Source: CADCWN01 sp046328475 (GTDB lineage Bacteria > Chloroflexota > Chloroflexia > Thermomicrobiales > CADCWN01). From it: a stretch of DNA of 64,000 bases. Where the stretch lies: positions 19,758 through 83,757 of the forward strand of contig JAXLWN010000027.1 of NCBI GenBank assembly GCA_046328475.1, written 5' to 3'. The first letter of the stretch is position 1, and each line of letters begins with the position of its first letter. A program made the position numbers and the translations under genes. Below, one piece after another: positions 19,006 through 26,970 of the stretch. The notes beneath the pieces are model-generated. The model worked only from the letters and a program-made list of their open reading frames with translations. It was not told the DNA's origin and did no database searches.

Positions 19006-19867
19006 AAGAGAGATATGCCGGATCTTTTTCGGGATGCTTAGCAAGGAGCAGGTATGCCTCTCCAGATGGAGGGGGTTGGAGGTATTGGCCAGCCACAATA
19101 CTAGTAGCAAGTACATGTTCCTTTGGAATTTCAATTGTAATACCGCAAGGAAGCTGAAGAGTTGCCGAACCAGTAGAAGCACTTGAGGGGTGGGCGATGG
19201 GACGAGAGTGAGCGTGGGGATCGGGGTGGGGAGTGGGCTTGTGCTGAGTATCTCGCGCAACAGCAACACCCGAAGAAATCGGAAAGACAAAGACAAGCAA
19301 TGCCGCTGCTGTCAATAAATAACGTGGCCAGCGACCAGAGAGTGGTAAGTTGTAATTGAGACCTACAAGAATGCCGATGACTAAGACCGCTATTACGATC
19401 AGCGCTACGTTCCACCCTGAAAGTCTCTGGATATAGTCTTGTGGAACAATGATGATTGCAGCAATAGTTGCTAAGCCCCCGGCGAGGAGGCTACTGATGA
19501 TTGGTACACTACTTGCCCACGAAAACCTTATCTGTAGCTGCACAGCAAGAAGATTGATCAGGAGCCCTATGTAGATGCCACTGACAAGTGCAATCATTAG
19601 CTGGCGTATTGACTCAAACATGTTCACTCCCCACCTTTCACACGAAGCCTATAACGGACGACAGCGCCTGCGCAGGCGCATTCTTTGTCACTATCATCAT
19701 GGAGTGCAGCTTACAATAGTTGCGACTTGTTGCAAAGTGACACCATGGGAACTCGGTAAGATTGCCGACTACTTGAATAGCTGTTGGCTTGGGAAGTATT
19801 CCTAATATTCGCACCGCAGAGTTTGGTCTGCAATAGCAACGATTTGGCCCTTGGTTCCACTCTTCTC

Positions 19868-20045
19868 TAACGGTAGAGGGGCGGCCTTTCAGCCACCCGC
19901 GTTCCTACCTCGCAAATTTCTCGCCGCATCCAAGGATGCGAAGCGAAGGGTTATCACTTCACACTCCCGCTGTCAGTCCCTCGCCGAAGAAGCGATGGGC
20001 GTAATCGTTGAGGATGATGGCCGGGAAAGACACCCATCGCTTTAG
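19868..20045 (-). pseudogene. Remnant 3' end of an ABC permease gene
   Basis: On the minus strand, codons at about 20045-19959 read FPAIILNDYAHRFFGEGLTAG, closely matching the end of the intact permease (VILYGYAQRFLVEGLTAGSVKG, 21557 onward). The match continues into the non-coding flank: CCCGCGTTCCTACCT is shared by 19897-19911 and 21503-21517. Only the last 30 codons or so and the 3' flank remain, joined to the MBL gene. This is a deletion scar of a duplicate transporter. Confidence 0.7.
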
Positions 20046-20850
20046 CGTTCCTGCACGAGCGCTGGAATTGCCCTGCATGCACGTCGGCCACCCACTCCCA
20101 GCCGGGCTTGGCCGAGGGGCCGATTCGGGGATCGTCGGGGGCAACGCTGTCGCGCAGGGCCTGCACATAGGCGCGGTCCAGGTCGATCCGGGCGCGCAGT
20201 TGAGCGGCGTCGCCGACGGAGCCGTGGCCGGGGATGACGACCGCGACGCCGCCCGCCACGCCTTCGAGCAGCCGCAGCGCGGCGAGGTAGTCCGCGATCG
20301 GGTCCGCCGCGCGCTGGTCGAGGATCGGGATCAGCACATCGGAGAGCGTGTCGCCCGCGAAGAGCACCCCGCGCTCCTCGATCAACAGCGCGGCATGGCC
20401 CGGGGCGTGCGCCTGGTGCTCGATGACCCGGACGCGCGGGCCGTCCCACGGGATCTCCGCAGTTCCAGCGGGCAGGCTGGTGAGGAGGCCGAACTGCTCC
20501 AGCGGGATCTGCCCGGCGAATTCCGGCGGCAGCATCCCGGCGACGCGGGCTTGCCAACCCGCGTCCGACAGCACATTGCGGACGGCAGCCGCGCAGGTGG
20601 CCGTGCCGTAACGCGGCACCGCGCCGAGCCGGGCGTGCCAGAGCAGGTGATCCCAATGCGAATGCGTCGAAAACCCGGCCACCACGGGCTGGCCCAACGC
20701 GCGCAGATCGTCCGCGAGGGCAGCCATCTCGCGGTCGAGGATCCCGGCGTCGATGACCAGCACGCCGGACCGGCCCTGCACGACCACGGTGTTGCGCTGG
20801 ATGACCGCGCTCTCGTGGACCAGTACCCCTTCCGCAACCTGCTTCAGCAC
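19954..20850 (-). CDS. MBL-fold metallo-hydrolase with an altered C-terminus
   Basis: Metallo-beta-lactamase-fold hydrolase (298 aa). Metal motif THSHWDH, later Asp in LFAGDTL and His in VIPGHGS are in family order; the first Asp of HxHxDH is retained. GTG 20850 follows AAGGAG. The last 30 residues (from about 20045 on) overlap in another frame the remnant of an ABC permease, so the natural end of the protein was probably replaced by a deletion junction. Substrate unknown. The DUF1801 gene is 80 nt upstream, same strand. Confidence 0.85.
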   Translation of the reverse strand: MLKQVAEGVLVHESAVIQRNTVVVQGRSGVLVIDAGILDREMAALADDLRALGQPVVAGFSTHSHWDHLLWHARLGAVPRYGTATCAAAVRNVLSDAGWQARVAGMLPPEFAGQIPLEQFGLLTSLPAGTAEIPWDGPRVRVIEHQAHAPGHAALLIEERGVLFAGDTLSDVLIPILDQRAADPIADYLAALRLLEGVAGGVAVVIPGHGSVGDAAQLRARIDLDRAYVQALRDSVAPDDPRIGPSAKPGWEWVADVHAGQFQRSCRNAKAMGVFPGHHPQRLRPSLLRRGTDSGSVK

Positions 20851-20930
20851 GCGTGGCTCCTTCCGCTTGTGGCGTGCAACCGCTTGTCGAGACCGTCGCC
20901 CCCGGCGGCTAAGCATCGGTGCGGCAATGG

Positions 20931-21383
20931 CTACTGTTCAGTGCGCCAGAGGATGCGGTCGATCGGCCCAGCCTGGGACTTCGCCTTGATGTAGTCGTAC
21001 GACGCTTGCACGATCCGCTCAAGGACCGGCAGCTCGACATCGCTCAGCCGCTTGATATAGACGCAATAGCCGGTGGTCGTGTGTTTCCCCAACGTAGCCA
21101 GCAACTCGGCGTGGCGCGCAGTGCCATCCATCAGGTAGACGGTCGTCTTCCCTTTGCGCGGGTGGAAGCCGATCACATGGCCGTCGCCTTCGCGCTTGCT
21201 GTCGTACTTGTAGTGGTAGGTGTCGAACCCGATCGTGCCCTGATTCCACAGCTGCGGCTCGTGCCCGCTGATGCGCCGCATCATCTCAAGGAGCACCAGG
21301 CTATCCGTGACGGTTTGCTCATCATTCAATGAAGCGATGTAGTCTTGTGCCGAACTGTCGCTGTGAGCAGTCGTTTCGTCCAT
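20931..21383 (-). CDS. DUF1801 domain protein
   Basis: 150-aa protein with the DUF1801 core (MRRISGHEPQLWNQGTIGFDTYHYKY, HVIGFHPRKGKTTVYLMDG, LLATLGKHTTTGYCVYIKRLSDVE). The family has a YdhG/frataxin-like fold and no assigned function; members are often found near stress or transport genes. ATG at 21383. Lower GC than average but within range. Intact. Confidence 0.87.
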   Translation of the reverse strand: MDETTAHSDSSAQDYIASLNDEQTVTDSLVLLEMMRRISGHEPQLWNQGTIGFDTYHYKYDSKREGDGHVIGFHPRKGKTTVYLMDGTARHAELLATLGKHTTTGYCVYIKRLSDVELPVLERIVQASYDYIKAKSQAGPIDRILWRTEQ

Positions 21384-21485
21384 ACTTCAGCTGCTCCATA
21401 TACGGGCCAAAAGCGCATCACGAACAGGCGTGACACAGATAGTCGCGCGGGATCACCGAGATCGACACGAATTGACAACATGCTG

Positions 21486-21505
21486 GGGCGGCCGATCGGC
21501 CGCCC
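21486..21505. terminator. 20-bp palindrome after the ABC operon
   Basis: Perfect palindrome GGGCGGCC-GATC-GGCCGCCC about 50 nt beyond the permease stop on the minus strand. No T-run, so termination is inferred. A weaker relative lies after the permease remnant at about 19880. Confidence 0.5.
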
Positions 21506-21556
21506 GCGTTCCTACCTTACGGATTGTTCGTCGCATATTGGGATGCAAGTGGGAGG

Positions 21557-23578
21557 TTACCCCTTCACGCTCCCCGCCGTGAGCCCTTCGACGAGGAAGC
21601 GCTGCGCGTAGCCATAGAGGATGACGACCGGGACCGCCATGATGATCGAGGCGGCCATCAACTGGCCCCACGGGATCACGTCGCCGAGGATCATGCCTTG
21701 CAGGCCGACCGGCAGCGTCTTCAGGTTCTCCTTCGACAGGAAGACGAAGGCGAACAGGAACTCATTCCAGGCATTGGTGAAGGTGAAGAGCGCGACCGCC
21801 AGCAGCGCGGGCTTCGCCAGCGGCAGGGTGATCTTGCGGAAGATTTGCAGGCGCGTCGCGCCGTCGATCATCGCCGCCTGCTCCAACTCCTCCGGGATGG
21901 CGCGGAAGTAGCCCATCAGCAGCCAGGAGGCGTAGGGGAGCGCGAAGGTCGGGTAGGTCACGATCAACGCGCCGAGCGTGTTGATCAGCTTGATCTGGCT
22001 CAGGATCTGGTAGAGCGGGATGAAGAGCAGCGCGCCCGGCACCAGATAGGTCAGCAGCACCAGTCCGGAGAGGGTCTGCGCCCCCCGGAACTTCAGCCGC
22101 GCCAGCGCGTAGCCGGAGAGCGCGGAGATGCCCACGGCGAGCACCGTGGTGATCCCGGCGGTCACCACCGTGTTGCGGAACCAGGTCCAGAAGGGGTGCG
22201 TGTTGACCAGCTTGTCGAACTGCGACAGCGTCCACGGATTCGGCCAGAAGACGTTGCCGGTCTGCGTCGTCTGCTGCAACTCGGTCTTGAACGCGGTGAT
22301 GAAGATCCAGTAGAACGGGGCCAGGACGAAGAGCAGCAGGAACGCCAGCGCGATCCAGGCCGGGATGCGCGTCGCAAAGCGCGCGGCCGGGCTGGCGGCG
22401 CGTCCGCCTTCCGCAAGCTTCGAGGTGAAGAACTGCCCGAAGAGGAAGCCGATCCCGACCAGGATCGCCAGCAGGATGGCGGCGCGGATGAAGATGCCGC
22501 GTTCCGCGAAGAAGAGCCCGAGCACCAGGATCGCGAGGCCGCCGAGGGCGAGGTAGCGGCCATAGGCCCCGGTGAAGCGGTCGAACGCCGACTCGCGCAC
22601 CTGCTGCTCCGAGCGGCGCATGTAGCGCGCGAGGAAGAAGATCAGCACCGCCAGGATCGGCACCATCAGCAGCGCCACCGCCGCGCCCGCGCCGAACTGC
22701 AGCCCCTGGATCGCCTTCTCATAGGCGAAGATGACGAAGGGGCGCGTCGAACCGGCCGGGCCGCCGCCCGTCAGCAGGTAGATGATGTCGAAGGTGTTGA
22801 AGGTCCAGATCGTGGAGAGGAGCGTCGTCACCAGCAGCACGTAGCGCAGGCCCGGCAGCGTGATGTGGATGAAGCGCTCCCAGGCGGTCGCGCCGTCCAC
22901 CGACGCCGCCTCGTACAATTCTTTGTCGATCGCCTTCAGCCCGGCGAGCAGGTTGATGGTGAAGAAGGGGATGCCCTTCCAGACGTTGACGAGGATGATC
23001 GCGGGGAGGGCGAGTTCCTGGGAGCCGAGCCAGGCCACCGGGAAGCGGTCGATCAGGTGCAGCGACACCATCAGGTTGCCGATCCCGGTCATGGTGAGCA
23101 GCTTGTTCAGCCCGCCGAAGATCGGGTCGTAGATCGAGCGCCACGCCAGCGCGGTCACGACGGTGGGGATGATCCAGGGCAACAGCACGAGGCCGGTCAG
23201 GATCGACCGCCCCCGCTTGAGGTTGTGCAGCAGGAGTGCCGAGAGCATCCCCGCGATGATCTTGAAGATGATCGAGTAGGCGGTGTAGAGGAACGAGACC
23301 TTGACCGCGTCGCGGAAGAAGCGGTCCTTCAGCAGGTCGGTGTAGTTCTGCCAGCCGACATACTCCATCACGCCGGTGATCCGCCGCTGCGTGAAGCTGA
23401 GGCGCACGGCGTCGAAGAAGGGGTAGAGGATCAGCCCGACCATCAGGATGAGCATCGGCAGCACGAACGGGATCGCGACCCGCCAGTCGGGGCCTAACAG
23501 GCGGCGCAGGCGCTGGTCGAACGTCGTCGACTCTTTCGCCCGCGTCGCGCTGGCTTGTTGCGGGAGACTCCTTGCCAT
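21557..23578 (-). CDS. Single-chain ABC sugar permease: MalF-type and MalG-type subunits fused
   Basis: 673-aa polypeptide holding both membrane subunits of a CUT1-type carbohydrate importer. The first half (IPFVLPMLILMVGLILYPFF) ends its permease domain with EAA loop EAASVDGATAWERF (223-236) and LLTGGGPAGSTRPF. A long hydrophobic linker with extra helices leads to a second permease with EAA loop EQAAMIDGATRLQIF (566-580) and the MalG-type end RFLVEGLTAGSVKG. No stop or shift separates them and both EAA loops are intact, so one ATP-binding dimer could dock on one chain. ATG 23578 has GGAG upstream. No ATPase gene lies nearby; a shared MsmK-like ATPase elsewhere is expected. Confidence 0.88.
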   Translation of the reverse strand: MARSLPQQASATRAKESTTFDQRLRRLLGPDWRVAIPFVLPMLILMVGLILYPFFDAVRLSFTQRRITGVMEYVGWQNYTDLLKDRFFRDAVKVSFLYTAYSIIFKIIAGMLSALLLHNLKRGRSILTGLVLLPWIIPTVVTALAWRSIYDPIFGGLNKLLTMTGIGNLMVSLHLIDRFPVAWLGSQELALPAIILVNVWKGIPFFTINLLAGLKAIDKELYEAASVDGATAWERFIHITLPGLRYVLLVTTLLSTIWTFNTFDIIYLLTGGGPAGSTRPFVIFAYEKAIQGLQFGAGAAVALLMVPILAVLIFFLARYMRRSEQQVRESAFDRFTGAYGRYLALGGLAILVLGLFFAERGIFIRAAILLAILVGIGFLFGQFFTSKLAEGGRAASPAARFATRIPAWIALAFLLLFVLAPFYWIFITAFKTELQQTTQTGNVFWPNPWTLSQFDKLVNTHPFWTWFRNTVVTAGITTVLAVGISALSGYALARLKFRGAQTLSGLVLLTYLVPGALLFIPLYQILSQIKLINTLGALIVTYPTFALPYASWLLMGYFRAIPEELEQAAMIDGATRLQIFRKITLPLAKPALLAVALFTFTNAWNEFLFAFVFLSKENLKTLPVGLQGMILGDVIPWGQLMAASIIMAVPVVILYGYAQRFLVEGLTAGSVKG

Positions 23579-23589
23579 GGGCGACTCCA

Positions 23590-23693
23590 ATGCGGAGTGC
23601 GGAGTGCGGAGTGCGGAATCACGGGGTTCAGGCGCAGGCCCGTGGCTTGCTTCCATCGCCTATTCCGCATTCCGCACTCCGCATTCCGCATTC
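23590..23693. repeat. Word-array hairpin between binding-protein and permease genes
   Basis: Word TGCGGAG/TGCGGAA (7 nt) repeats at 23590-23618, and its complement (TTCCGCA/CTCCGCA) at 23662-23693. In the operon mRNA these form a long hairpin just before the permease ribosome site, comparable in position to the REP hairpin of malE-malF. Confidence 0.85.
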
Positions 23694-23696
23694 GTG

Positions 23697-25247
23697 TTAC
23701 TTGATCCCGAACTGCTCGAAGATCTTGACCATCTGGTCGTGGGCTTCCTTGACGGCGTCGGCGGGCTTCTGGCCCTTCTGGATGATGGAGCCCATCATCG
23801 TCTCCAGCACCTTGTTGCTGATGATGCCATCGACGCCGGGGTTGACCGGGCCGGGGTAGTAGCTCTGGTTGTAGCCCTGGGGGTCGCGCACCTGCGACTC
23901 CAGCGCGGCGAAGTTCGGGTCGCTCTTCCAGAAGTCGTTCTTCCACTGCGACTCGAACGCCGGGAGGATCAGGCCGCTCGCCTGCGTGGCGATCTTGTTC
24001 CAGTTATCGGGCAGCAGGAGGTTCTTGATCGCCTCCTTCGCCAGGTCGGCGTTCTTCGCGCCGCGATAGATCGCCAGGTAGCCGAGCTGGCCGCCGGTGA
24101 GCGGCGCGTTCGGGGTGGCGGGACCCTTCGGGCGGCTGGCGACGTAGGTGTTCGCGAAGACCGGGTTCTTGTCGTCCTTCGCCTTGGCGTACATGGTGAA
24201 GGCGTTGGCGGTGGTGCCGACCGTGCCGTTCAGGAAGGCCGCGTTGTTCGCCGCGCCGTCCCACGACTCGTAGCCGGTGGGCAGCATGTTCTTGTACTTC
24301 GGGTTGGTGTAGATGTCGGCCAGCCAGGTGACGCCCGCGACCGTCTCGGGCGAGTTGAAGACGACCTTCGTGCCGGTCTTATCCTGGATGCTGCCGCCCC
24401 AGGAGTGGACGACGTGGAAGATCAGGGTCGGGCCGTCGCCGACCGCGTAGGGGGACTGGCCCCAGCCGAAGAAGTTCTTGCTCGGGTCGGAGATCTCCAG
24501 CGCGGCGTCGCGCATCTTGTCGTAGGTGTCGAGCGACTTCGGGTCGATGCCCTTCTCGGCCAGCTTGTCCTTGCGCAGGAACCAGGCGTCCGAGCTGCTG
24601 AAGAAGGGGACGGCGTAGTACTTGCCATCCTTCGCCAGGCCACGCGGGATGATCGGCATCGGCGTGCCGTAGGCCCCGATCAGCTCGGTGACCAGCGGCG
24701 TGACATCCTCCAGCAGGTTCAGCGTGACCAACTGGCCGATGCCGTTGGAGATTTCGTCGGCCAGGTCGAACGGGCTGCCCGCCTGCACCCCGGCCTGGAT
24801 CTTGGCGAGGTTCTGCGCGCCGTCGGTGCTGGCGACCGAGAGATCGACGTCGCCGCCGACCGACTTGGCGTAATTGGTGATCGTCGCGCCGATCTGGTCC
24901 TGCACCGCCTTGTAATACTGGACCTTCTGGAAATAGCTCAACCGCTTGCCGCTGAAGGCGGTCGCGCCGGTCTTCGGGGCGAGCGGGCCGCTCCCGGTGG
25001 CAACGGGGGTGGCGGCACCGGCGGCGGCGCTGGCACCGGGGGTGGCCCCGGTGGCGGCCGTCGCGGCCGAACTCGCCCGCGCACTACCGGCGGCGCTCGG
25101 GGCGGCGCTGGCGGTCGAACCACCGGCGGAGGCTGCCGGGGCGCTCGTCGCCGTCGGCGTGCCGCCACCGCAGGCGGCGAGGAGGAGGACTGCCATTCCG
25201 GCGGCGCTGCCGGTGAGAACCTGCCGTCGCGTGAGTTGCTTGGTCAC
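23697..25247 (-). CDS. ABC transporter solute-binding lipoprotein (family 1, sugar type)
   Basis: 516-aa extracellular sugar-binding protein. Start GTG 25247 follows CGGAG. N-terminal RRQVLTGSAAGMAVLLLAAC is a lipoprotein signal with a twin-arginine-like start and the lipid Cys in LLAAC. About 70 residues of Ala/Ser/Thr/Gly linker precede the mature fold (KIQAGVQAGSPFDLADEI, YYAVPFFSSSDAWFLRKDKL, LTGGQLGYLAIYRGAKNADLAKEAIKNLL), typical of MalE-like proteins. The fused permease gene follows after a repeat hairpin. Sugar not predictable. Confidence 0.9.
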   Translation of the reverse strand: MTKQLTRRQVLTGSAAGMAVLLLAACGGGTPTATSAPAASAGGSTASAAPSAAGSARASSAATAATGATPGASAAAGAATPVATGSGPLAPKTGATAFSGKRLSYFQKVQYYKAVQDQIGATITNYAKSVGGDVDLSVASTDGAQNLAKIQAGVQAGSPFDLADEISNGIGQLVTLNLLEDVTPLVTELIGAYGTPMPIIPRGLAKDGKYYAVPFFSSSDAWFLRKDKLAEKGIDPKSLDTYDKMRDAALEISDPSKNFFGWGQSPYAVGDGPTLIFHVVHSWGGSIQDKTGTKVVFNSPETVAGVTWLADIYTNPKYKNMLPTGYESWDGAANNAAFLNGTVGTTANAFTMYAKAKDDKNPVFANTYVASRPKGPATPNAPLTGGQLGYLAIYRGAKNADLAKEAIKNLLLPDNWNKIATQASGLILPAFESQWKNDFWKSDPNFAALESQVRDPQGYNQSYYPGPVNPGVDGIISNKVLETMMGSIIQKGQKPADAVKEAHDQMVKIFEQFGIK

Positions 25248-26040
25248 CTTGATCGCTCCGTTGTACCTCTCCCATTCGCGGCGGCGTGTCGGCCGGGAAC
25301 CACGATGGACAACTCTGTCCGCGGGAGTACGACTCATTCGATAGCGCAGCCCCGCGCGCATCGTGACGAGCGCTGGCATGGTGCGGCGGGCGGCGCGTCA
25401 GCGGACGCTCACCGGGCGGGGAAAGCGCCCGGTCGTGTGCGCCCGGGTGGCGGGCGCGGCTGGCACCAGCGCATCCCGGAAGGAGCAGGCGGCGAAAACG
25501 CCGACCGTCCAGCGATGGGGCGCGCCCAGGCCCCGGTGGGCGTGGCGGCGGCGCTGCGGCCCGACGCGAGTGTCGCGCACCGGGTCCGGCGTTGCCGGCC
25601 GGGAGTGCTCATGCCTGGTACGTCACCATTCTCGTCGCCCCACGGCCGCAGCGGCCGACCACGGGGAGCCAATCGGCAATCCGGGCAATCCGCCGGGGAA
25701 ACGCCGCCCGGCACCCGCGCGCCGGACGATCCGCCCCGCCGGGCGAACACAAACACCATCCCCGCAGGGCGCGCTGCGCGCTGCGGAGGAAGGGCAAATG
25801 GTCGGTGACTGCGGCTGAAATGACGGGAGGAGGCCACCGGACAGGCGTGATCGCTCGATTGCACCGGGCGACGGGCCTCCCCTGGGTGGGACGAGTACGC
25901 CGCCACAGTTGAGTATAGCGGGTACACATCCGCCCGCGCCACGCTGCGCGGGCGGGTGGGCACTCTTCCGGCGGATGCCCAGCGGAGGGGGCGATGGCGC
26001 GTTTTGGGCACAGCAAAGCACCCCTTCCGGGCAGCAGCTA
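25248..26040. other. Long intergenic region upstream of the ABC operon
   Basis: About 790 bases without a convincing gene. Minus-strand frames are open but show no domain, no ribosome site and composition typical of chance in GC-rich DNA. A strong hairpin, CCGCCCGCGC/GCGCGGGCGG (25930-25939 with 25946-25955), lies 85 nt past riboswitch copy 2 and could be its expression platform, though it lacks a T-run. Whether riboswitch transcripts reach the binding-protein gene at 25247 is open. Confidence 0.5.
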
Positions 26041-26215
26041 ACGCTTCGTGGACGCCTATGAGGTGAGCTGACGGGTTCGGGCGCGAAGCAATCGAGCGCC
26101 CTACGCGCGGGAGTCGGATCAGCGTCGATCCGCTCGGGGAGCGCGATTCACCCCAAACTGGTGGTTCCCCCACCCGGCCTTGCGGCTGGCTCGGCGTGCT
26201 TCCTGACGAGACCGG
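26041..26215 (-). promoter_or_regulatory. c-di-AMP riboswitch (ydaO/yuaA class), copy 2
   Basis: Minus-strand aptamer with all conserved blocks: GCCGAGCCAGCCGC...GGGTGGGGGAACC, TTGGGGTGAATC, GTAGGGCGC, CCCGAACCCGTCAGCTCACC and AGGCGT. The core is nearly identical to copy 1, while variable stems differ with compensating changes, indicating selection on structure. It has its own promoter (26237-26265). The nearest gene in its direction is the ABC binding protein about 0.8 kb away, with no recognisable gene between. Confidence 0.88.
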
Positions 26216-26236
26216 GCGACGCTGACCGGCACGATC

Positions 26237-26265
26237 ACTCTACTTTGTATACGGAATGTTGTCAA
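26237..26265 (-). promoter_or_regulatory. Promoter of riboswitch copy 2
   Basis: TTGACA (26260-26265), 17-nt spacer, TAGAGT (26237-26242), identical boxes to copy 1 but a different spacer sequence. Confidence 0.8.
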
Positions 26266-26517
26266 CAATAGACACACTATGGGAGCGGTACCACCATATA
26301 TTGCACGACCGGCCGCCCGGTAGCGGAGGCACGCGCGGGCAAGGACAGCCAGTATGGGCCGACATGCAGCAATGTGTCCGGCCGCAGCGGCCCCGAGCAC
26401 GCCCTTTCGCCACCCCACGCCCTCGATCCCCTATACTTCCCTCCCGAATCGGGCCAGGGAGGCGAGCGCGCTCGCACCGTGCGGCGTTCTATCGCCGTGA
26501 CAACACCGGGTGGGACG

Positions 26518-26907
26518 ATGGCGGAAATTCGGGGCTTGCATCACGCGCAGATCACCATCCCGCCGGGCGCGGAGGATGCGGCACGCGCCTTCTACTGCGG
26601 CGTGCTCGGCCTGGCGGAGATCGCGAAGCCCGAGGCGCTGGTCGCCCGGGGCGGCCTCTGGCTGCGCGTCGGCACGCAGGAGGTCCACATCGGGACCGAG
26701 CCGGGGGTGGACCGCGCCGCGACCAGGGCGCACCTCGCCTACGCTGTCGCCGATCTCGGCTGGTGGCGCGAGCGGCTGGCGCGCGAGGGCATCGCCCCGC
26801 TCGACGCCATCCCGCTCCCCGGCTACGACCGCTTCGAGTTCCGCGACCCGTTCGGCAACCGCGTTGAGTTCATTGAGGCGATTGGCCGTGAGGGCGTGAG
26901 GGCGTGA
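26518..26907 (+). CDS. VOC-family protein with repeat-encoded C-terminus
   Basis: 129-aa protein with a glyoxalase/dioxygenase fold: LHHAQITIPPGAEDAARAFYCGVLGL, LWLRVGTQEVHIG, HLAYAVADLGWWRERL and FRDPFGNRVEFIE give metal-binding His and Glu positions. ATG 26518 is used. The last residues (GREGVRA) are encoded by an 8-nt word array running through the stop codon, so the original end was likely IEAIG or similar. Function unknown. Confidence 0.85.
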   Translation: MAEIRGLHHAQITIPPGAEDAARAFYCGVLGLAEIAKPEALVARGGLWLRVGTQEVHIGTEPGVDRAATRAHLAYAVADLGWWRERLAREGIAPLDAIPLPGYDRFEFRDPFGNRVEFIEAIGREGVRA

Positions 26908-26970
26908 GGGCGTGAGGCGTGAACGACACCCCTCCACCACGCCCTCGCTGCCCACGCCCTCACGCCCTCA
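26887..26970. repeat. 8-nt word array and its complement
   Basis: GGGCGTGA words (26887-26921) overlap the end of the VOC gene; complementary CCCTCACG words lie at 26952-26970, just before the next gene. Same word as at 6410-6618. Confidence 0.85.

Larger units (their letters stand above)
16624..19627 (-). pseudogene. Unknown membrane protein gene split by an IS
   Basis: One gene read 19627 to 19006 and then 17510 to 16624, interrupted by a 1,495-bp IS. Removing the IS and one copy of the 6-bp target duplication restores a continuous 500-aa frame: the upstream piece ends AYLS and the downstream piece resumes YPKGIIQPLESNPKWWE. The N-terminal half has four hydrophobic helices, then a His/Pro-rich linker (HKPTPHPDPHAHSRP) and a long outside domain with several cysteines. 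I recognise no family. Base composition is clearly lower in GC than the surrounding DNA, suggesting acquisition. The truncated ORF stops inside the IS inverted repeat. Confidence 0.85.

Noticed and set aside
21524..25808. Long plus-strand frames over the ABC transporter genes
   Set aside because: Shadow frames of highly charged low-complexity sequence; the minus strand shows permease and lipoprotein motifs.
25409..26173. Minus-strand frame downstream of riboswitch copy 2 as its target gene
   Set aside because: It overlaps the aptamer itself, has no ribosome site and no recognisable domain.
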